Assembly (NCBI GenBank): GCA_963544755.1
Contig: CAUUGH010000001.1
Span: 1 to 64,000 of the forward strand
Direction: 5' to 3'
DNA length: 64,000 nt
From: Selenomonas sp963544755
GTDB taxonomy: Bacteria > Bacillota > Negativicutes > Selenomonadales > Selenomonadaceae
Shown here: positions 46,801-53,840 of the stretch, one piece after another
How positions within the stretch are numbered: position 1 is the first letter of the stretch
How the letters are laid out: every line of letters starts with the position of its first letter
Notes under the pieces: generated by a model
The model's database searches: none
Told to the model about the DNA's origin: nothing
Seen by the model: only the letters and a program-made list of their open reading frames with translations
Position numbers and translations under genes: made by a program

Positions 46801-48274
46801 TTCAAACTATAATATTTCCTACGAAGATGGCAGCTTTAGCATCAAAAAGCGTGATCTTTACATCAAAGCCGGCGACAAAAGCCGCACCTACGGAGCAGCT
46901 AACGAAACAGCTGCATATATAAATGGCACTAAGAAATTTAATATTGAGCAGACGACAACGACGACAGGGCTTGTAAACGGCGATAGCATCGCCGATGTCG
47001 AAGAAACGACGAATGCGACCGATAAGACCAATGTCGGGACGCTAGGTCTAAAGACATCAATTAAGGATGCACGTTTTAGCACGGGGCAAGAGTCAAACTA
47101 CACGATTCATTATTTAGACGGCGAGTTTACCGTCACAGCGCGTGAAGTCCTCATCAAGGCTGGCGATGTCATACGCAATTACGGCGAGCCAAATCCCCCT
47201 GTTAAAGACTATAGCGTCGAGCGCGGCGATCAGACGAGCAAGCGCGGTCTTTTAGCAGGTGACGATCTAAAAGGCATCACAGGCTACTATGACGGCGCCA
47301 TAACGCCGCAAACAGAGCCTGGCTATTATAAAGGCGTCGTCCACATCGATCCTCTTTCTGTCGCTAAAGGCTATCAAGGCGGCTCGGCTTTTTCTAACTA
47401 TCGCTTCAGCTACGCCCCCGGCACATTGACTATCTATATGCGCGGCATTGATATAAGCACGCCGACAGGTAACGCTATGACAAGCGTCAAAACCACCGCC
47501 GCCGAGCTGATGACAAGACTAAATGGCACTAGCACAGAAAGCATCGGTAGCTTTAATAAGAAAGCTTCTCTTGCCGCTATACCTGATAGCACCACAAAAA
47601 GCCATATCAACAGCAAAAACGGCGTCGGCGCAGATAGCATCGGCAAAACGGCAGGCAACTTTTCAAAAATTGTGTCGCAGGATAATACACTTGCCGCAGA
47701 CATTTTGGATACGCCGCAAAATACATCGCCGAGCGGTTGGCAAAGCCGTGTCGTCACGACCTTTGGCGGCAGCGCAAAAGCGCATGAATACGTCCAGGCA
47801 GATGACGGCTCTTTTGGCTTTGACCTTGCTAAGACACGCGGCAGCTACGAAAACTACGATGCTTTACCAAGTGGCACGGCCGCTGGCGTTCCCGTCCTCT
47901 TTACCGACGGAAAATCACGCGATCTTGACGGCATCTATTCAATAAACTATAACCCGGGTAAACTTGCCATCAAGCCGGCTTCACAAAAAGTCGATATTCC
48001 GGATCCTGAAGAAATCGAAAACCTTGCCGAGCAGTCGCTTCGCTTCCTCTACCAGACCCAAAGCGGCACATACGAAATCACCTTCGGCAATGGCATCGTC
48101 AGCCTCTATCCGAAAGACGAGCCGGCGCTTGCCATCATCACCGGCAAAAATAAAAATGCCGAACGCGCCGTACTTGCCTCTGGCATTTTGACCGCTATCG
48201 AAGATCTTAAAGTAACACCGATGGAGATCCGTGCGGTATATATCTTCAAGAAGATCCAAGATAATTTCCAATAA
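37865..48274 (+). CDS. Giant filamentous-haemagglutinin-type TpsA exoprotein with MBG repeats
   Basis: 3469 residues. Extended signal peptide of about 53 residues ending TPAYA; mature start LPTGGEITAGSAEI is the TPS secretion domain (about 54-300), with ADERVNILQP and the NPNGI-like VNPAGVLFAK. Residues about 300-2400 form a long repetitive beta-helix rich in Gly, Asn, Thr and Lys. About 2500-3195 holds a YDG/MBG-like module followed by about six MBG-type repeats near 96 residues each. The tail (3195-3469) has no recognised anchor. By eye I find no cysteine, as expected for TpsA. SD AAAGGAGAACC. Likely an adhesin or surface fibre. Confidence 0.93.
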   Translation: MRFIKKQQRQKNLQHRKPFMRQLQENVRRALLSGIGIMAAGGVFIGTSTPAYALPTGGEITAGSAEISTSQQAMEIHQTTQNAVIDWQSFNIAADERVNILQPSEQAALLNRVLGNTPSEIFGSLQANGRVFLVNPAGVLFAKTAQVNTGSLFASAMNITNADFMAEKYDFSAAPTVGKVINRATLQAKEGGTVALLGKDVVNEGVIVAKKGTAILAAGDAVSLDFIGDGKVKVVPTKAALVQAVKNKGIVDAPGGLVFMSAATGDALIGSVVNQEGIVRAKSLDGKAGTIRMTANDVYLKATSTTDVSGEKAGKIEIGGGWQGTGDLAHAKNLTIERGAVLRADAKTQGAGGTVTLFSDGLTRFFGEISARAMGTGAGGSVETSGKTVHIKGKVDASSPLGKAGKWLIDPDDVVIRNLTSGEQESGSLADAKRISDSLSSGTSVEVKTASTNNEYSLTVQDAITKTGGGDATLSLKATGNIALNANITSTAGKLHLDIVSDTNNRAGGNVSIKSGKEIKTLGGNLNIRGGLKENNIGFANSQSTAGVELGAALIDTQGGNVELAGSTTSANAGISLVGTKIKAGTGKVTLIGKSHTGKGIAIDAASKIWARNIEMRTDSLELSGTIVGDGDQKSTAKVWTLSSDKKIHFGTPGDLFLAGNTFSSTGKIQNFNKNIVGDENQNTNIEANAITADHDLTLQTGAGKLTLSGALTVAPTHTLTLSSKNSIEGAGVLTADALLLNAADATVNLTGIHNLKKLDGAAKGLKLKNNQSLTVGEDKGLMSKEGGVDLDVVGDLSVGAQGIKNTSGALKLKAGAAIKLEENAKIESTGKALTSLEAAAVNFAKNSKVKTTGALINVKTDALTLPNEAKDTLSSANGNISIETKTAGKTMSVGAASAADLALLNLDFINSGTGEIHLGNEHTGNIEIAGADVKAPLLVDSGATIKFSGAITNKSGKNMTFRANSIDFAAGANIAADKATLTMLANTVTNWQNAFFADTNGKGTFVLKPRTAGDFLVGGTTGLVTDDGFAKLKAGNFYNVAIGDKENNGQATVLGISAGNLPKYTSILTKGKISITGAVVGTPTDTLALYADAPGASLGDALEQSAPLTVGNLLLTGKGSLDLSTQANKITNIAADMKDGDLKLKNQTHMKVAVVEDRTVKPSKNIEGLKTKSMDLRLAAGKKLTIESNLISTNDTKITADDLDLGTKVNVGKKLTLEKANTANAINVGTKAGDWNVNNANYGEIKLGGASQTGDINIQDATFKKPSDIETQGKVTLKGATKAGADGKGDMKIKANAAELPTASDTLAAKNLELNLTGELNLGNGKIKGQKDGKVKVSGVPSGKDIYFSNNKMPGHSPDYYISYKTINETFENFGGFDIAGSEKLYFYEGKVNKSIKAAGKRGVEVRGDLSVEGDGTKLTIGEKPPSAGAFPDSVITGKFTIRNGKTVSVKGKGAAIEINTGDNIHLEDRASLNVAGENANFKLKARNGDVILDNMAKVNVVAGGNIQGDLTGQKLFLRQGALINTGDAPNSILRIHTDEIGAANNDGVTNIIGKGGLAISPKSRDRQVTINNTATGTGLHITGNQLNGELFGKEFSSLTVGDEETGDVLLDGLTADNHVAIHTAANRKLTIGAGGLTVGDNRRVTLKTGSVENNNGAGSITVGTGSTLNLNTNSIEHLKANAAIPSVNGTGTLGIATYDGTKTIGLGDAAAGDLRLTNEKFTNVFGSNFSHYSIGNGAQGTINVNGSTLSKDVTLQANTINFAGDLNIAEKTLTIHAKTAANQTAGSITAAKLAAIGGNIALEKENKIKTLAADALSVKVKSDTLTIGKVKTPEGAEAPSRTLLGVKAGKIGTAAGDIVLSADAMNFEEAVSGEGNLTIEQKTASTNLNIGTVGTGLTLPASIFGGAKIKDGFKHVYLGREDATGATKVGSSLNFVDPTTIRSGKTAGSLTLDATAKIKTGGNDFTLESKNLTQEAGSEVDTAEGALTLKTDKIDLNGKLKGKKALNVLPLSSNQDISLGADDPSKLSLLNRYFEGNNRVFWDYEIINIGDRNGSGRLYQSGSIDMPFKVNIQQAIATSSGGVNITGTIKTNGKDYTIASREVNLNNATISADDPKGIHHGNVAINTDKLTNTNSKIQGHGEVSFDTYTRGKTLNFGTPSTGGAASDSTLSSDIFSGTGLLQKNSDGKGFKRIRIGGENAGNINVGNVDIKEGLADTLSLKTNGAVNSTGVLKSAKTLEIEANSVNLTGDNEIKNLGNITSANGVNIETKGTTTVTGKIEGKDATVQIKNKGGNVTIAAGGSIVGTGTADVVVEAQGGAFKNKAGKNALKTAPGRRYIVHTQDSVENEIDGLHFDFRRYGTDYNERDSITVPAGKNAMFYKYQPVLKLYSTRAYGDDNGAFFNDGSGYRIVDDGNEKRRELDKDAIKKIHDTRANSSSHHFTTSKKTNANADITSAAGTISKADEDTKIRPGARTYGTDATNANEKIEYTGPNELNYKITVDYRIVPRVVKVTGKNDTVTYNGNPHTYTGTNGVTFQNFANEETFATPGLLSGAVSYTKIADKTKTSGYAQGAVHAGEYVVDLANSNLKASNYTFKYVQGKLTIKPRDIHFNAPNGERIYGTANDTVNMTSNTTYTGTLLAGDSFSKYTVRAIDNSGNAVTERTGVGSYTMTLDGATLAKDSKSYDSDYNITATTGTLSIKKRDLYIKAGDKSRTYGDANESAGYIHGTKKVNIDQTTATTGLVNGDTVDDVEETIDQRATSSTDAGTTGLWTKADAAHFSSGTANNYNIHYTKGSLSIEKRALKLAAGDKSRIYGTANETAVYTNGTRLFRIKEGNLVNSDSIISAQETIDPRANIRTDAGTKGLTTKITNAVFGTGKASNYDISYEEGSFTITARDLKLHAGDKSRIYGTANETAEYINGTKKFSIEQTTPTSGLVNGDSIADVEETTNATGKTNVGASGLKTSIKNARFSKGKASNYNISYEDGSFSIKKRDLYIKAGDKSRTYGAANETAAYINGTKKFNIEQTTTTTGLVNGDSIADVEETTNATDKTNVGTLGLKTSIKDARFSTGQESNYTIHYLDGEFTVTAREVLIKAGDVIRNYGEPNPPVKDYSVERGDQTSKRGLLAGDDLKGITGYYDGAITPQTEPGYYKGVVHIDPLSVAKGYQGGSAFSNYRFSYAPGTLTIYMRGIDISTPTGNAMTSVKTTAAELMTRLNGTSTESIGSFNKKASLAAIPDSTTKSHINSKNGVGADSIGKTAGNFSKIVSQDNTLAADILDTPQNTSPSGWQSRVVTTFGGSAKAHEYVQADDGSFGFDLAKTRGSYENYDALPSGTAAGVPVLFTDGKSRDLDGIYSINYNPGKLAIKPASQKVDIPDPEEIENLAEQSLRFLYQTQSGTYEITFGNGIVSLYPKDEPALAIITGKNKNAERAVLASGILTAIEDLKVTPMEIRAVYIFKKIQDNFQ
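45690..47440 (+). repeat. MBG-type protein repeats (about six, period about 285-300 bp)
   Basis: Unit hallmark KAGDKSR(T/I)YG recurs with DNA positions near 45995, 46292, 46577 and 46868, flanked by divergent units near 45709 and 47158. The third and fourth units (46577 and 46868) are nearly identical over KKFxIEQTTxTxGLVNGDSI, pointing to recent unequal exchange. Confidence 0.85.
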
Positions 48275-48276
48275 GC

Positions 48277-48358
48277 TAAGAAACCACCGATAAATTTAGC
48301 CGCTCATCTTCACCTATCTGCACAAATATGGGCGATTGCATTTTATCAGCGCTTACTT
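48277..48358. repeat. Intergenic repeat, family A (complete copy)
   Basis: Begins AAGAAACCACCGATAAATTT, contains CGCTCATCTTCACCTATCTG and AATATGGGCGATTGCA, ends TTTTATCAGCGCTTAC. It starts 3 nt after the TpsA stop codon. Confidence 0.8.
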
Positions 48359-48359
48359 A

Positions 48360-48388
48360 AAGAGTCCCCTCGTGGGACTCTTTTTTTT
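48360..48388 (+). terminator. Intrinsic terminator after the TpsA gene
   Basis: Stem AAGAGTCCC/GGGACTCTT with a 5-nt loop followed by T8. Confidence 0.9.
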
Positions 48389-48420
48389 GCTGCTAAAATA
48401 GTAGCGCACAGAGCTTTACA

Positions 48421-48449
48421 TTGACAAAGGTATTCTTTTTCGGTATGAT
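48421..48449 (+). promoter_or_regulatory. Strong sigma-70-type promoter for the ABC importer operon
   Basis: TTGACA, 17-nt spacer, TATGAT. About 70 nt of leader before the permease start contains a short GTGG...CCAC hairpin but no riboswitch I recognise. Confidence 0.8.
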
Positions 48450-48518
48450 AAAATCCTAAGATAGTGCTGATGGGTGGCAAGCTCCACGCATAAATGTCTG
48501 CTTTATAAGAGGAAATTG

Positions 48519-49520
48519 ATGAAATCACGAACATTACGCGCCATTTTTTTGCTGCTCGTGCTTTTTTGCAGCATTGTGCTGGCTTTAGGCTTCGGCTCGG
48601 TAACGCTGCCGACCGATACGATCTTGTTAGAGATCTTCGAGTCAATTTTGTCAGAGCCGTCGAAAAATACGATGATTCTCTTTGACATTCGTCTGCCGCG
48701 CATCTTGTTCGCTGCGCTTGCCGGAGCCGCCTTGGGCTTGACAGGGCTTTTGATGCAGACAGTTTCACAAAACTACCTTGCCGATCCATACATCCTAGGC
48801 GTATCGGCAGGGGCTAGTACGGGAGCCGTAGTCTGCATCGTGTCAGGCATCGCGCAGCAGCTTTTTGGCTATGGCATCTACATTGGCGCTTTTGGCGGCG
48901 CGGCGCTTTCGACGGCACTTGTTATTTTTTTAACAGGACGAAGCTCTAGCCCGGTGCGCCTTGTCCTCATGGGCATGGGCATCTCGGCGCTCTTTTCTGC
49001 CTTGACGATGTTTGCGATCTACGGCGCTAAAGACGAAGCGCAGGTGCGAAGTGCCATGTTTTGGCTCATGGGAAGCCTTACGGGTATACAGTGGCAGGCT
49101 GTACCCATCATGGCGGCGGCGCTCGCCTTGCTCATGCTCTTTATCTTTCTTTTTCGCCATGAACTTGACATCTTGCTGCTAGGTAAGGAAGAAGCACACC
49201 ACCTCGGTATGTCCGTCGTGCGCTTACAGCGGCTTATCGTGCTTTTTTCCTCTGGCGTCGTGGCGATCGTCGTTGCGCTTTGCGGCATCATCGGCTTTAT
49301 CGGTCTTATCATTCCGCACGCGGCAAGATTTTTAGCAGAGGCAAAGCACGGCGTACTTTTATGGTTCACCGCGCTTTTAGGCGGCATTGTCCTCGTTTGG
49401 GCAGACGTACTTGCAAGAAGTGCCTTTCGCCCGGAAGAGCTTCCCATTGGTATTTTGACGGCAGGGCTTGGTGCGCCCGTATTTATTTGGATCATTCGCC
49501 AAAAGTACGGAGGCTATTGA
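48519..49520 (+). CDS. FecCD-family ABC transporter permease (iron-siderophore/corrinoid type)
   Basis: 333 residues from an ATG 6 nt after AAGAGG (an in-frame upstream start at 48474 lacks an SD). About ten membrane helices with family motifs: RLPRILFAALAGAALGLTGL, NYLADPYILGVSAGASTGAV, and the coupling region GFIGLIIPHAARF. First gene of a permease-ATPase-binding protein operon; could carry siderophore, haem or cobalamin. Confidence 0.94.
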   Translation: MKSRTLRAIFLLLVLFCSIVLALGFGSVTLPTDTILLEIFESILSEPSKNTMILFDIRLPRILFAALAGAALGLTGLLMQTVSQNYLADPYILGVSAGASTGAVVCIVSGIAQQLFGYGIYIGAFGGAALSTALVIFLTGRSSSPVRLVLMGMGISALFSALTMFAIYGAKDEAQVRSAMFWLMGSLTGIQWQAVPIMAAALALLMLFIFLFRHELDILLLGKEEAHHLGMSVVRLQRLIVLFSSGVVAIVVALCGIIGFIGLIIPHAARFLAEAKHGVLLWFTALLGGIVLVWADVLARSAFRPEELPIGILTAGLGAPVFIWIIRQKYGGY

Positions 49521-49521
49521 T

Positions 49522-50265
49522 ATGCTTGCCGTTAAAAACTTATCCTTTGCCGTCGGTGAAAAAACGATCCTGCAAAATATATCCATCGACTTTGCCACAG
49601 GAAAAATCACAGCGATTTTGGGTGCAAACGGCTCCGGAAAAAGCACCTTGATGTCTTTTCTCGGGAAAAATCGCAAAGCAGCCGGACACATATTCTTATG
49701 CGGCAAAGACATCAGCGAGATCACAGCGCACGCTTACGCGCTAAAAGTGGCCATGCTGCCGCAGCAGCGCGACATCATCGCCGATTTTGCCGCCGAAGAT
49801 GTCGTTGTCATGGGACGCTTTCCTTATAAAAAGCAATTTCACAACTATACAAAAGCCGACTATGAGATAGCTCGCCATGCCATGCGTCAAGTCGGCATCG
49901 AAGAGCTGGCGACGCGACATATCGCAGGTATGTCAGGCGGTGAGATCCAGCGTGTTATGATCGCCAAAGTCTTAGCCCAACAGCCGGCAGTCATCTTGAT
50001 GGACGAGCCGACCAATCACCTTGACGTGCGCTACAAAGTCGCGCTTATGAAAACCCTGCGCGCCTACGATGCTACGATCATCTTAGTCCTGCACGATTTA
50101 TCGCTTGCCGCTCAATACGCTGATCGCATTGTCATCATGAAAGATGGCCGACTCTTAAAAGAAGGCGAAACCGCTGCCATCATGCGTACCGATCTCTTAG
50201 AAGAAGTTTTCGGCGTGCCTTTCGTACGCTTTGAAAAAGCTGGACGCGTTTATTTAAATTATTAA
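49522..50265 (+). CDS. FecE-family ABC transporter ATP-binding protein
   Basis: 247 residues. Walker A GANGSGKST, signature MSGGEIQRVMIAKVL, Walker B VILMDEPTNHLD, H-loop LHDLS. The ATG at 49522 has CGGAGG 8 nt upstream and starts one base after the permease stop; an in-frame earlier start would overlap the permease. Energises the preceding permease. Confidence 0.95.
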   Translation: MLAVKNLSFAVGEKTILQNISIDFATGKITAILGANGSGKSTLMSFLGKNRKAAGHIFLCGKDISEITAHAYALKVAMLPQQRDIIADFAAEDVVVMGRFPYKKQFHNYTKADYEIARHAMRQVGIEELATRHIAGMSGGEIQRVMIAKVLAQQPAVILMDEPTNHLDVRYKVALMKTLRAYDATIILVLHDLSLAAQYADRIVIMKDGRLLKEGETAAIMRTDLLEEVFGVPFVRFEKAGRVYLNY

Positions 50266-50345
50266 GAAACCACAAAATTATCAAATCCAGCAATGATAAA
50301 AAGTATTTGACGCTAAAGTAAGACGGCTTTTTTAGAAGGTTTTTC

Positions 50346-50373
50346 GTAAGTAAGAAAATATTGTCTTACTTAC
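50346..50373. promoter_or_regulatory. Perfect 9-bp inverted repeat before the binding-protein gene (possible operator or hairpin)
   Basis: GTAAGTAAG (50346-50354) and CTTACTTAC (50365-50373), 10-nt AT-rich spacer, 30 nt before the lipoprotein ATG. An AT-rich TATATTATA follows immediately, so this could be an operator beside an internal promoter, or an mRNA stem that sets the ratio of binding protein to permease. Confidence 0.5.
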
Positions 50374-50402
50374 AAAATATATTATACGAGGAGGAGATTT
50401 TT

Positions 50403-51404
50403 ATGAAAAAATGGCTAAAAAAAGCGGCGACATTAAGTATCGCCGCGCTCCTTTTGGCATCGCTTGCAGGGTGCGGCAGCGACGCGAAAAAGGAAGAAGC
50501 CGCAAAAGCCGCAGGCTACCCCGTAGCATGGACGCAAACTATCGATGGACAAGAAGCAAAAGCGTCTGTCGAAAAAGCGCCGAGCCGCGCCATATCCATG
50601 TCGCAGGCAACGACGGAAATGCTGCTTGCGCTAGGTCTTGCAGATAAGATGGTCGGTACGGCGATGAAGGAAGAAGACATCTATCCGCCCTTACAAGAAG
50701 CCTATGACAAAGTAAAAGTATTGTCAGAAAAATGGCCGTCTTACGAAACATTCATGGCAGAAAAACCAGACTTTACAACAGGTTGGGAAGTTCCCTTTAC
50801 AAAGCGCGGTATCCCGGCAGATTCGATCACATCGAAGGGCATACCCATTTACATCCCGTCTTCCATGCAAAAACTAGATGCCGACCTTGAAACCGTATTT
50901 GCGGACATGAAAAAACTCGGCGAAATCTTCGGCGTATCGCCAAAAGCAGACGAATGGATAAACGGGCAGAAAAAAATCCTCGTCGCCGTGCAAGAAAAGA
51001 TCAAAGATCTGCCGAAAAAGCGCGTATTCATCTATGACGCTTCCGACGGCAAGCCCTTTACCGCCTATAAAGGCTACACGACGAACATCCTAAAACTCAT
51101 CGGCGCTGAAAATGTCATGGCAGATGCCGGCGTCGATAAGACATGGGCAGCAGCGACATGGGAAAGCGTCGTCGCCGCCGATCCGGAATACATCATCATC
51201 GCCGACTACAGCAACGGCATACGAAATGATGAGGACTTTCAGCAAAAAGTCGCCGCCATCCGCGCTAATCCGCAGCTGGAAAATGTCAAAGCCGTCAAAG
51301 AAAATCATTTCCTCAAAGTAAAGCTCTCAGAAATTACACCGGGCGTACGCACGGTCGAAGCCTTGAAGCGTCTTGCCGAAGAAATTCATAGCATCAAGCT
51401 TTAA
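50403..51404 (+). CDS. ABC transporter substrate-binding lipoprotein (TroA/BtuF-like)
   Basis: 333 residues. Lipobox LAGC after a short signal (AALLLASLAGCG). Type III binding fold: SRAISMSQATTEMLLALGLADKMVG in lobe 1, a long helix about 180-220 and lobe 2 with RVFIYDASDGKPFTAYKG. The fold serves siderophores, haem and cobalamin; ligand not deducible. ATG after GGAGGAGATTTTT. Third gene of the importer operon. Confidence 0.93.
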   Translation: MKKWLKKAATLSIAALLLASLAGCGSDAKKEEAAKAAGYPVAWTQTIDGQEAKASVEKAPSRAISMSQATTEMLLALGLADKMVGTAMKEEDIYPPLQEAYDKVKVLSEKWPSYETFMAEKPDFTTGWEVPFTKRGIPADSITSKGIPIYIPSSMQKLDADLETVFADMKKLGEIFGVSPKADEWINGQKKILVAVQEKIKDLPKKRVFIYDASDGKPFTAYKGYTTNILKLIGAENVMADAGVDKTWAAATWESVVAADPEYIIIADYSNGIRNDEDFQQKVAAIRANPQLENVKAVKENHFLKVKLSEITPGVRTVEALKRLAEEIHSIKL

Positions 51405-51473
51405 GAAACCACTGATAAATAAAGCTACTCATTTCCACAAATATGGGCGACTTTATTTTAGCAGTATCTTTTA
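51404..51473. repeat. Intergenic repeat, family A
   Basis: Begins AAGAAACCACTGATAAAT overlapping the final base of the upstream stop codon, contains CTACTCATTTCCACAAATAT and ends ATTTTAGCAGTATCTTTT. Confidence 0.75.
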
Positions 51474-51488
51474 AAAGTGTCACAAACT

Positions 51489-51530
51489 AAAAAGCTGCAC
51501 AGCGTCAAAAGAGGCTGTGCAGCTTTTTTA
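51489..51530. terminator. Bidirectional intrinsic terminator
   Basis: A 15-bp stem AAAAAGCTGCACAGC/GCTGTGCAGCTTTTT with a 10-nt loop between the convergent binding-protein and oxidase-like genes. Confidence 0.92.
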
Positions 51531-51578
51531 TGAAGCGATTATCAAGAGGGCTTTTTTAGCAGTATTTTTAACAAAATA

Positions 51579-52076
51579 TCATGCCAGATCTAAGCACTGG
51601 CGTGGGCAATACCCCTTTTTGCGAAGCGCAGAATAAAGATACTCCAGCTTCTTTGCCGTGACGATGATGAGAAATAACCCCATCTTCTGCAAATTCACAC
51701 CGTTCATCTCAGCGGCATTAGCGCGTTGGATATAGTCCTTGTCATCTGCGCCAAATACCTCGGCAACTCCCGTAGCTTGTACGCTTCTAGCTGTACCCAT
51801 GCCATGATACTCCGAATGAACCTCTAAGGCGACGTTCTTATTTTTGGCAAGTGCGCTAAACTTTAAACCGCCCTCAGAGAAAATATAAAATTTACCGTCA
51901 CGATAAACATATAATACCGGTGTGCAGCGGATAAAATCGCCGTCAGCGACCGCAAGCGTGCAGACTTTATGCTCCTTTAAAAACTCGTCAAGCTCTTTTG
52001 CAAGCATATCCTGCGGCATTTTCGCAGCATCTTTGTCCTTTTTAATCCAAAATTCAGCAGCAACATTATAATCCAT
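51579..52076 (-). CDS. Pyridoxamine 5'-phosphate oxidase-family (split-barrel flavin-binding) protein
   Basis: 165 residues. Split-barrel core KVCTLAVADGDFIRCTPVLY, GKFYIFSEGGLKFSALAKNK, RSVQATGVAEVFG. Members bind FMN, F420 or haem; the substrate here is unknown. Cysteines near the C-terminus (YCPRQCLDLA). SD AAAAGGAGAATC upstream of the ATG. Confidence 0.88.
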   Translation of the reverse strand: MDYNVAAEFWIKKDKDAAKMPQDMLAKELDEFLKEHKVCTLAVADGDFIRCTPVLYVYRDGKFYIFSEGGLKFSALAKNKNVALEVHSEYHGMGTARSVQATGVAEVFGADDKDYIQRANAAEMNGVNLQKMGLFLIIVTAKKLEYLYSALRKKGYCPRQCLDLA

Positions 52077-52114
52077 ATAGATTCTCCTTTTTAAGATAAT
52101 GAATAAACTTTCAG

Positions 52115-52150
52115 GACATTAGTTTACCATGAAAATCCAAGAAGTCAAGC
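52115..52150. repeat. Intergenic repeat, family B (partial)
   Basis: TTAGTTTACCATGAAAATCC and AAGAAGTCAAGCCTG match the 11.9-kb units. Just upstream of the antiporter promoter. Confidence 0.65.
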
Positions 52151-52185
52151 CTGCTTTCGAGAGTGATTGTCTTTTTGGAATTTCG

Positions 52186-52214
52186 TTGCCATGGGCAATA
52201 ATCTGTATTATAAT
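52186..52214 (+). promoter_or_regulatory. Promoter of the antiporter gene
   Basis: TTGCCA, 17-nt spacer, TATAAT; about 48 nt before the start codon. Confidence 0.75.
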
Positions 52215-52262
52215 GGGCTTTGTACTATGGCAAGAGCCAGCCACGCGAAAGGAAGGGATTTT

Positions 52263-53774
52263 ATGGCAGAGACGGCATGGGCTGTCCTTGCGCCGCTCAT
52301 TACTATTGTACTGGCACTTTTGACGAAGGAAGTATATATGTCGCTTATCATCGGCATTTTCGCAGGAGCGATGCTTTATACAGATTTTCATGTGTTAGAA
52401 GCGATCCTTACGATGTTTGCCGTTATGGAAGGAAAAGTCGGTGCTAATGTTAACATTCTTGTATTTTTAGTGATCTTAGGAATCTTAGTCGCCGCTATCA
52501 CGCGCTCCGGTGCAACTAAGGCTTATGGCGATTGGGCGCAAAAAACGATCAAAGGAAGGCGAAGCGCCCTTGCCATTACGGCGCTTCTTGGCGTTGTCAT
52601 TTTTATCGACGATTATTTTAACTGTCTTACGGTCGGCACGGTCATGCGCCCTGTGACGGACAAATTTAAAATAGCGCGCGCTAAACTTTCTTACATCATT
52701 GATGCGACGGCAGCGCCCGTTTGCATCCTCGCGCCGATCTCAAGCTGGGCTGCGGCAGTTGGCTCTTCTTTACCGGAAGACAGCAGTATTGACGGCTTTG
52801 GGCTTTTCTTGCAGACGATACCATTAAACCTCTACGCTTGGCTGACGCTTTTTTTTATGTGCTTTATCATTTGGTCGGAAAAAGACTTCTTTTCCATGAA
52901 AGAAGCGATCAAAAAAAGTGGCGAGCAGCTTTATATTTCGCCGGAGTATGCCGATGTTGCAAAAGAAAAAAATTTAGGAAAGGGCAAGATCTACGATCTA
53001 TTGCTGCCCTTAGGCGTACTTATCATAGCTTGCGTCTATGGTATGCTTTACACGGGCGGCATCGGCGAAGGGCGCAGTGTAGCTGCGGCATTTTCCGCCT
53101 GCGACTCGTCGAAATCATTGGTATTTGGCTCTTTTATCGCTTTTGTCTTTACGGGGCTTTTATACCTGCCGCGGCGCATCATCTCCTTTAATGATTTTTG
53201 CACGAGCTTTATACTAGGCTTTAAGGCGATGGCGCCGGCTCTTTTTATCCTCTGCTTGGCGTGGACGCTTTCTGGTATATGTAGCGACAAATATCTAAAC
53301 CTAGGCGGCTATGTCGGTCAAATAGTAAGCGCACATACAGGCGTCGTCACATTCTTGCCGGTTCTCTTTTTCCTGGTCGGTGCAGCTCTTGCCTTTGCAA
53401 CAGGAACCTCTTGGGGAACATTTGGCATTTTGATCCCTATAGCGGTAGCCGTTGCCGGTACAGAAAGCTCCATCCTCGTCTTTTGCGTAGCGGCGATCCT
53501 TTCAGGTGCGGTCGCAGGTGATCATGCCTCGCCCATTTCCGACACGACGATTCTCGCCTCCGCCGGCGCACAGTGCCATCACATCGATCATGTATCGACG
53601 CAGATTCCCTATGTGCTTATCGTCGTCAGCGCTTGTAGCGTCGGCTACATCGTCGATGGCATCACGATGAACGGCTGGGCAGGGTTTAGCGTCGCCATGC
53701 TGCTGCTTGCAGGCGTTATGGCTGTCGTATATTGGAAAGTTTGTGCGCCGTTAAAAAAATCGGGAAATGTTTAA
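52263..53774 (+). CDS. NhaC-family Na+/H+ antiporter
   Basis: 503 residues from an ATG preceded by AAGGAAGGGATTTT; upstream in-frame codons precede the promoter and are excluded. About 11-12 membrane helices. Family segments: FIDDYFNCLTVGTVMRPVTDKF, ILAPISSWAAAVGSSLPE, FATGTSWGTFGILIPIAVAV and AGDHASPISDTTILASAGAQC. Probably exchanges sodium (possibly with organic anions) for protons. Monocistronic. Confidence 0.93.
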   Translation: MAETAWAVLAPLITIVLALLTKEVYMSLIIGIFAGAMLYTDFHVLEAILTMFAVMEGKVGANVNILVFLVILGILVAAITRSGATKAYGDWAQKTIKGRRSALAITALLGVVIFIDDYFNCLTVGTVMRPVTDKFKIARAKLSYIIDATAAPVCILAPISSWAAAVGSSLPEDSSIDGFGLFLQTIPLNLYAWLTLFFMCFIIWSEKDFFSMKEAIKKSGEQLYISPEYADVAKEKNLGKGKIYDLLLPLGVLIIACVYGMLYTGGIGEGRSVAAAFSACDSSKSLVFGSFIAFVFTGLLYLPRRIISFNDFCTSFILGFKAMAPALFILCLAWTLSGICSDKYLNLGGYVGQIVSAHTGVVTFLPVLFFLVGAALAFATGTSWGTFGILIPIAVAVAGTESSILVFCVAAILSGAVAGDHASPISDTTILASAGAQCHHIDHVSTQIPYVLIVVSACSVGYIVDGITMNGWAGFSVAMLLLAGVMAVVYWKVCAPLKKSGNV

Positions 53775-53786
53775 AAATTAAAAAGC

Positions 53787-53821
53787 AGCTGCCCGAGATG
53801 ATGCGTCTTCGGCAGCTTTTT
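53787..53821 (+). terminator. Intrinsic terminator after the antiporter gene
   Basis: A 7-bp stem AGCTGCC/GGCAGCT followed by T5; partially extended pairing in the loop. Confidence 0.65.
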
Positions 53822-53840
53822 GCTCGAAAGGAAAAGAGCC

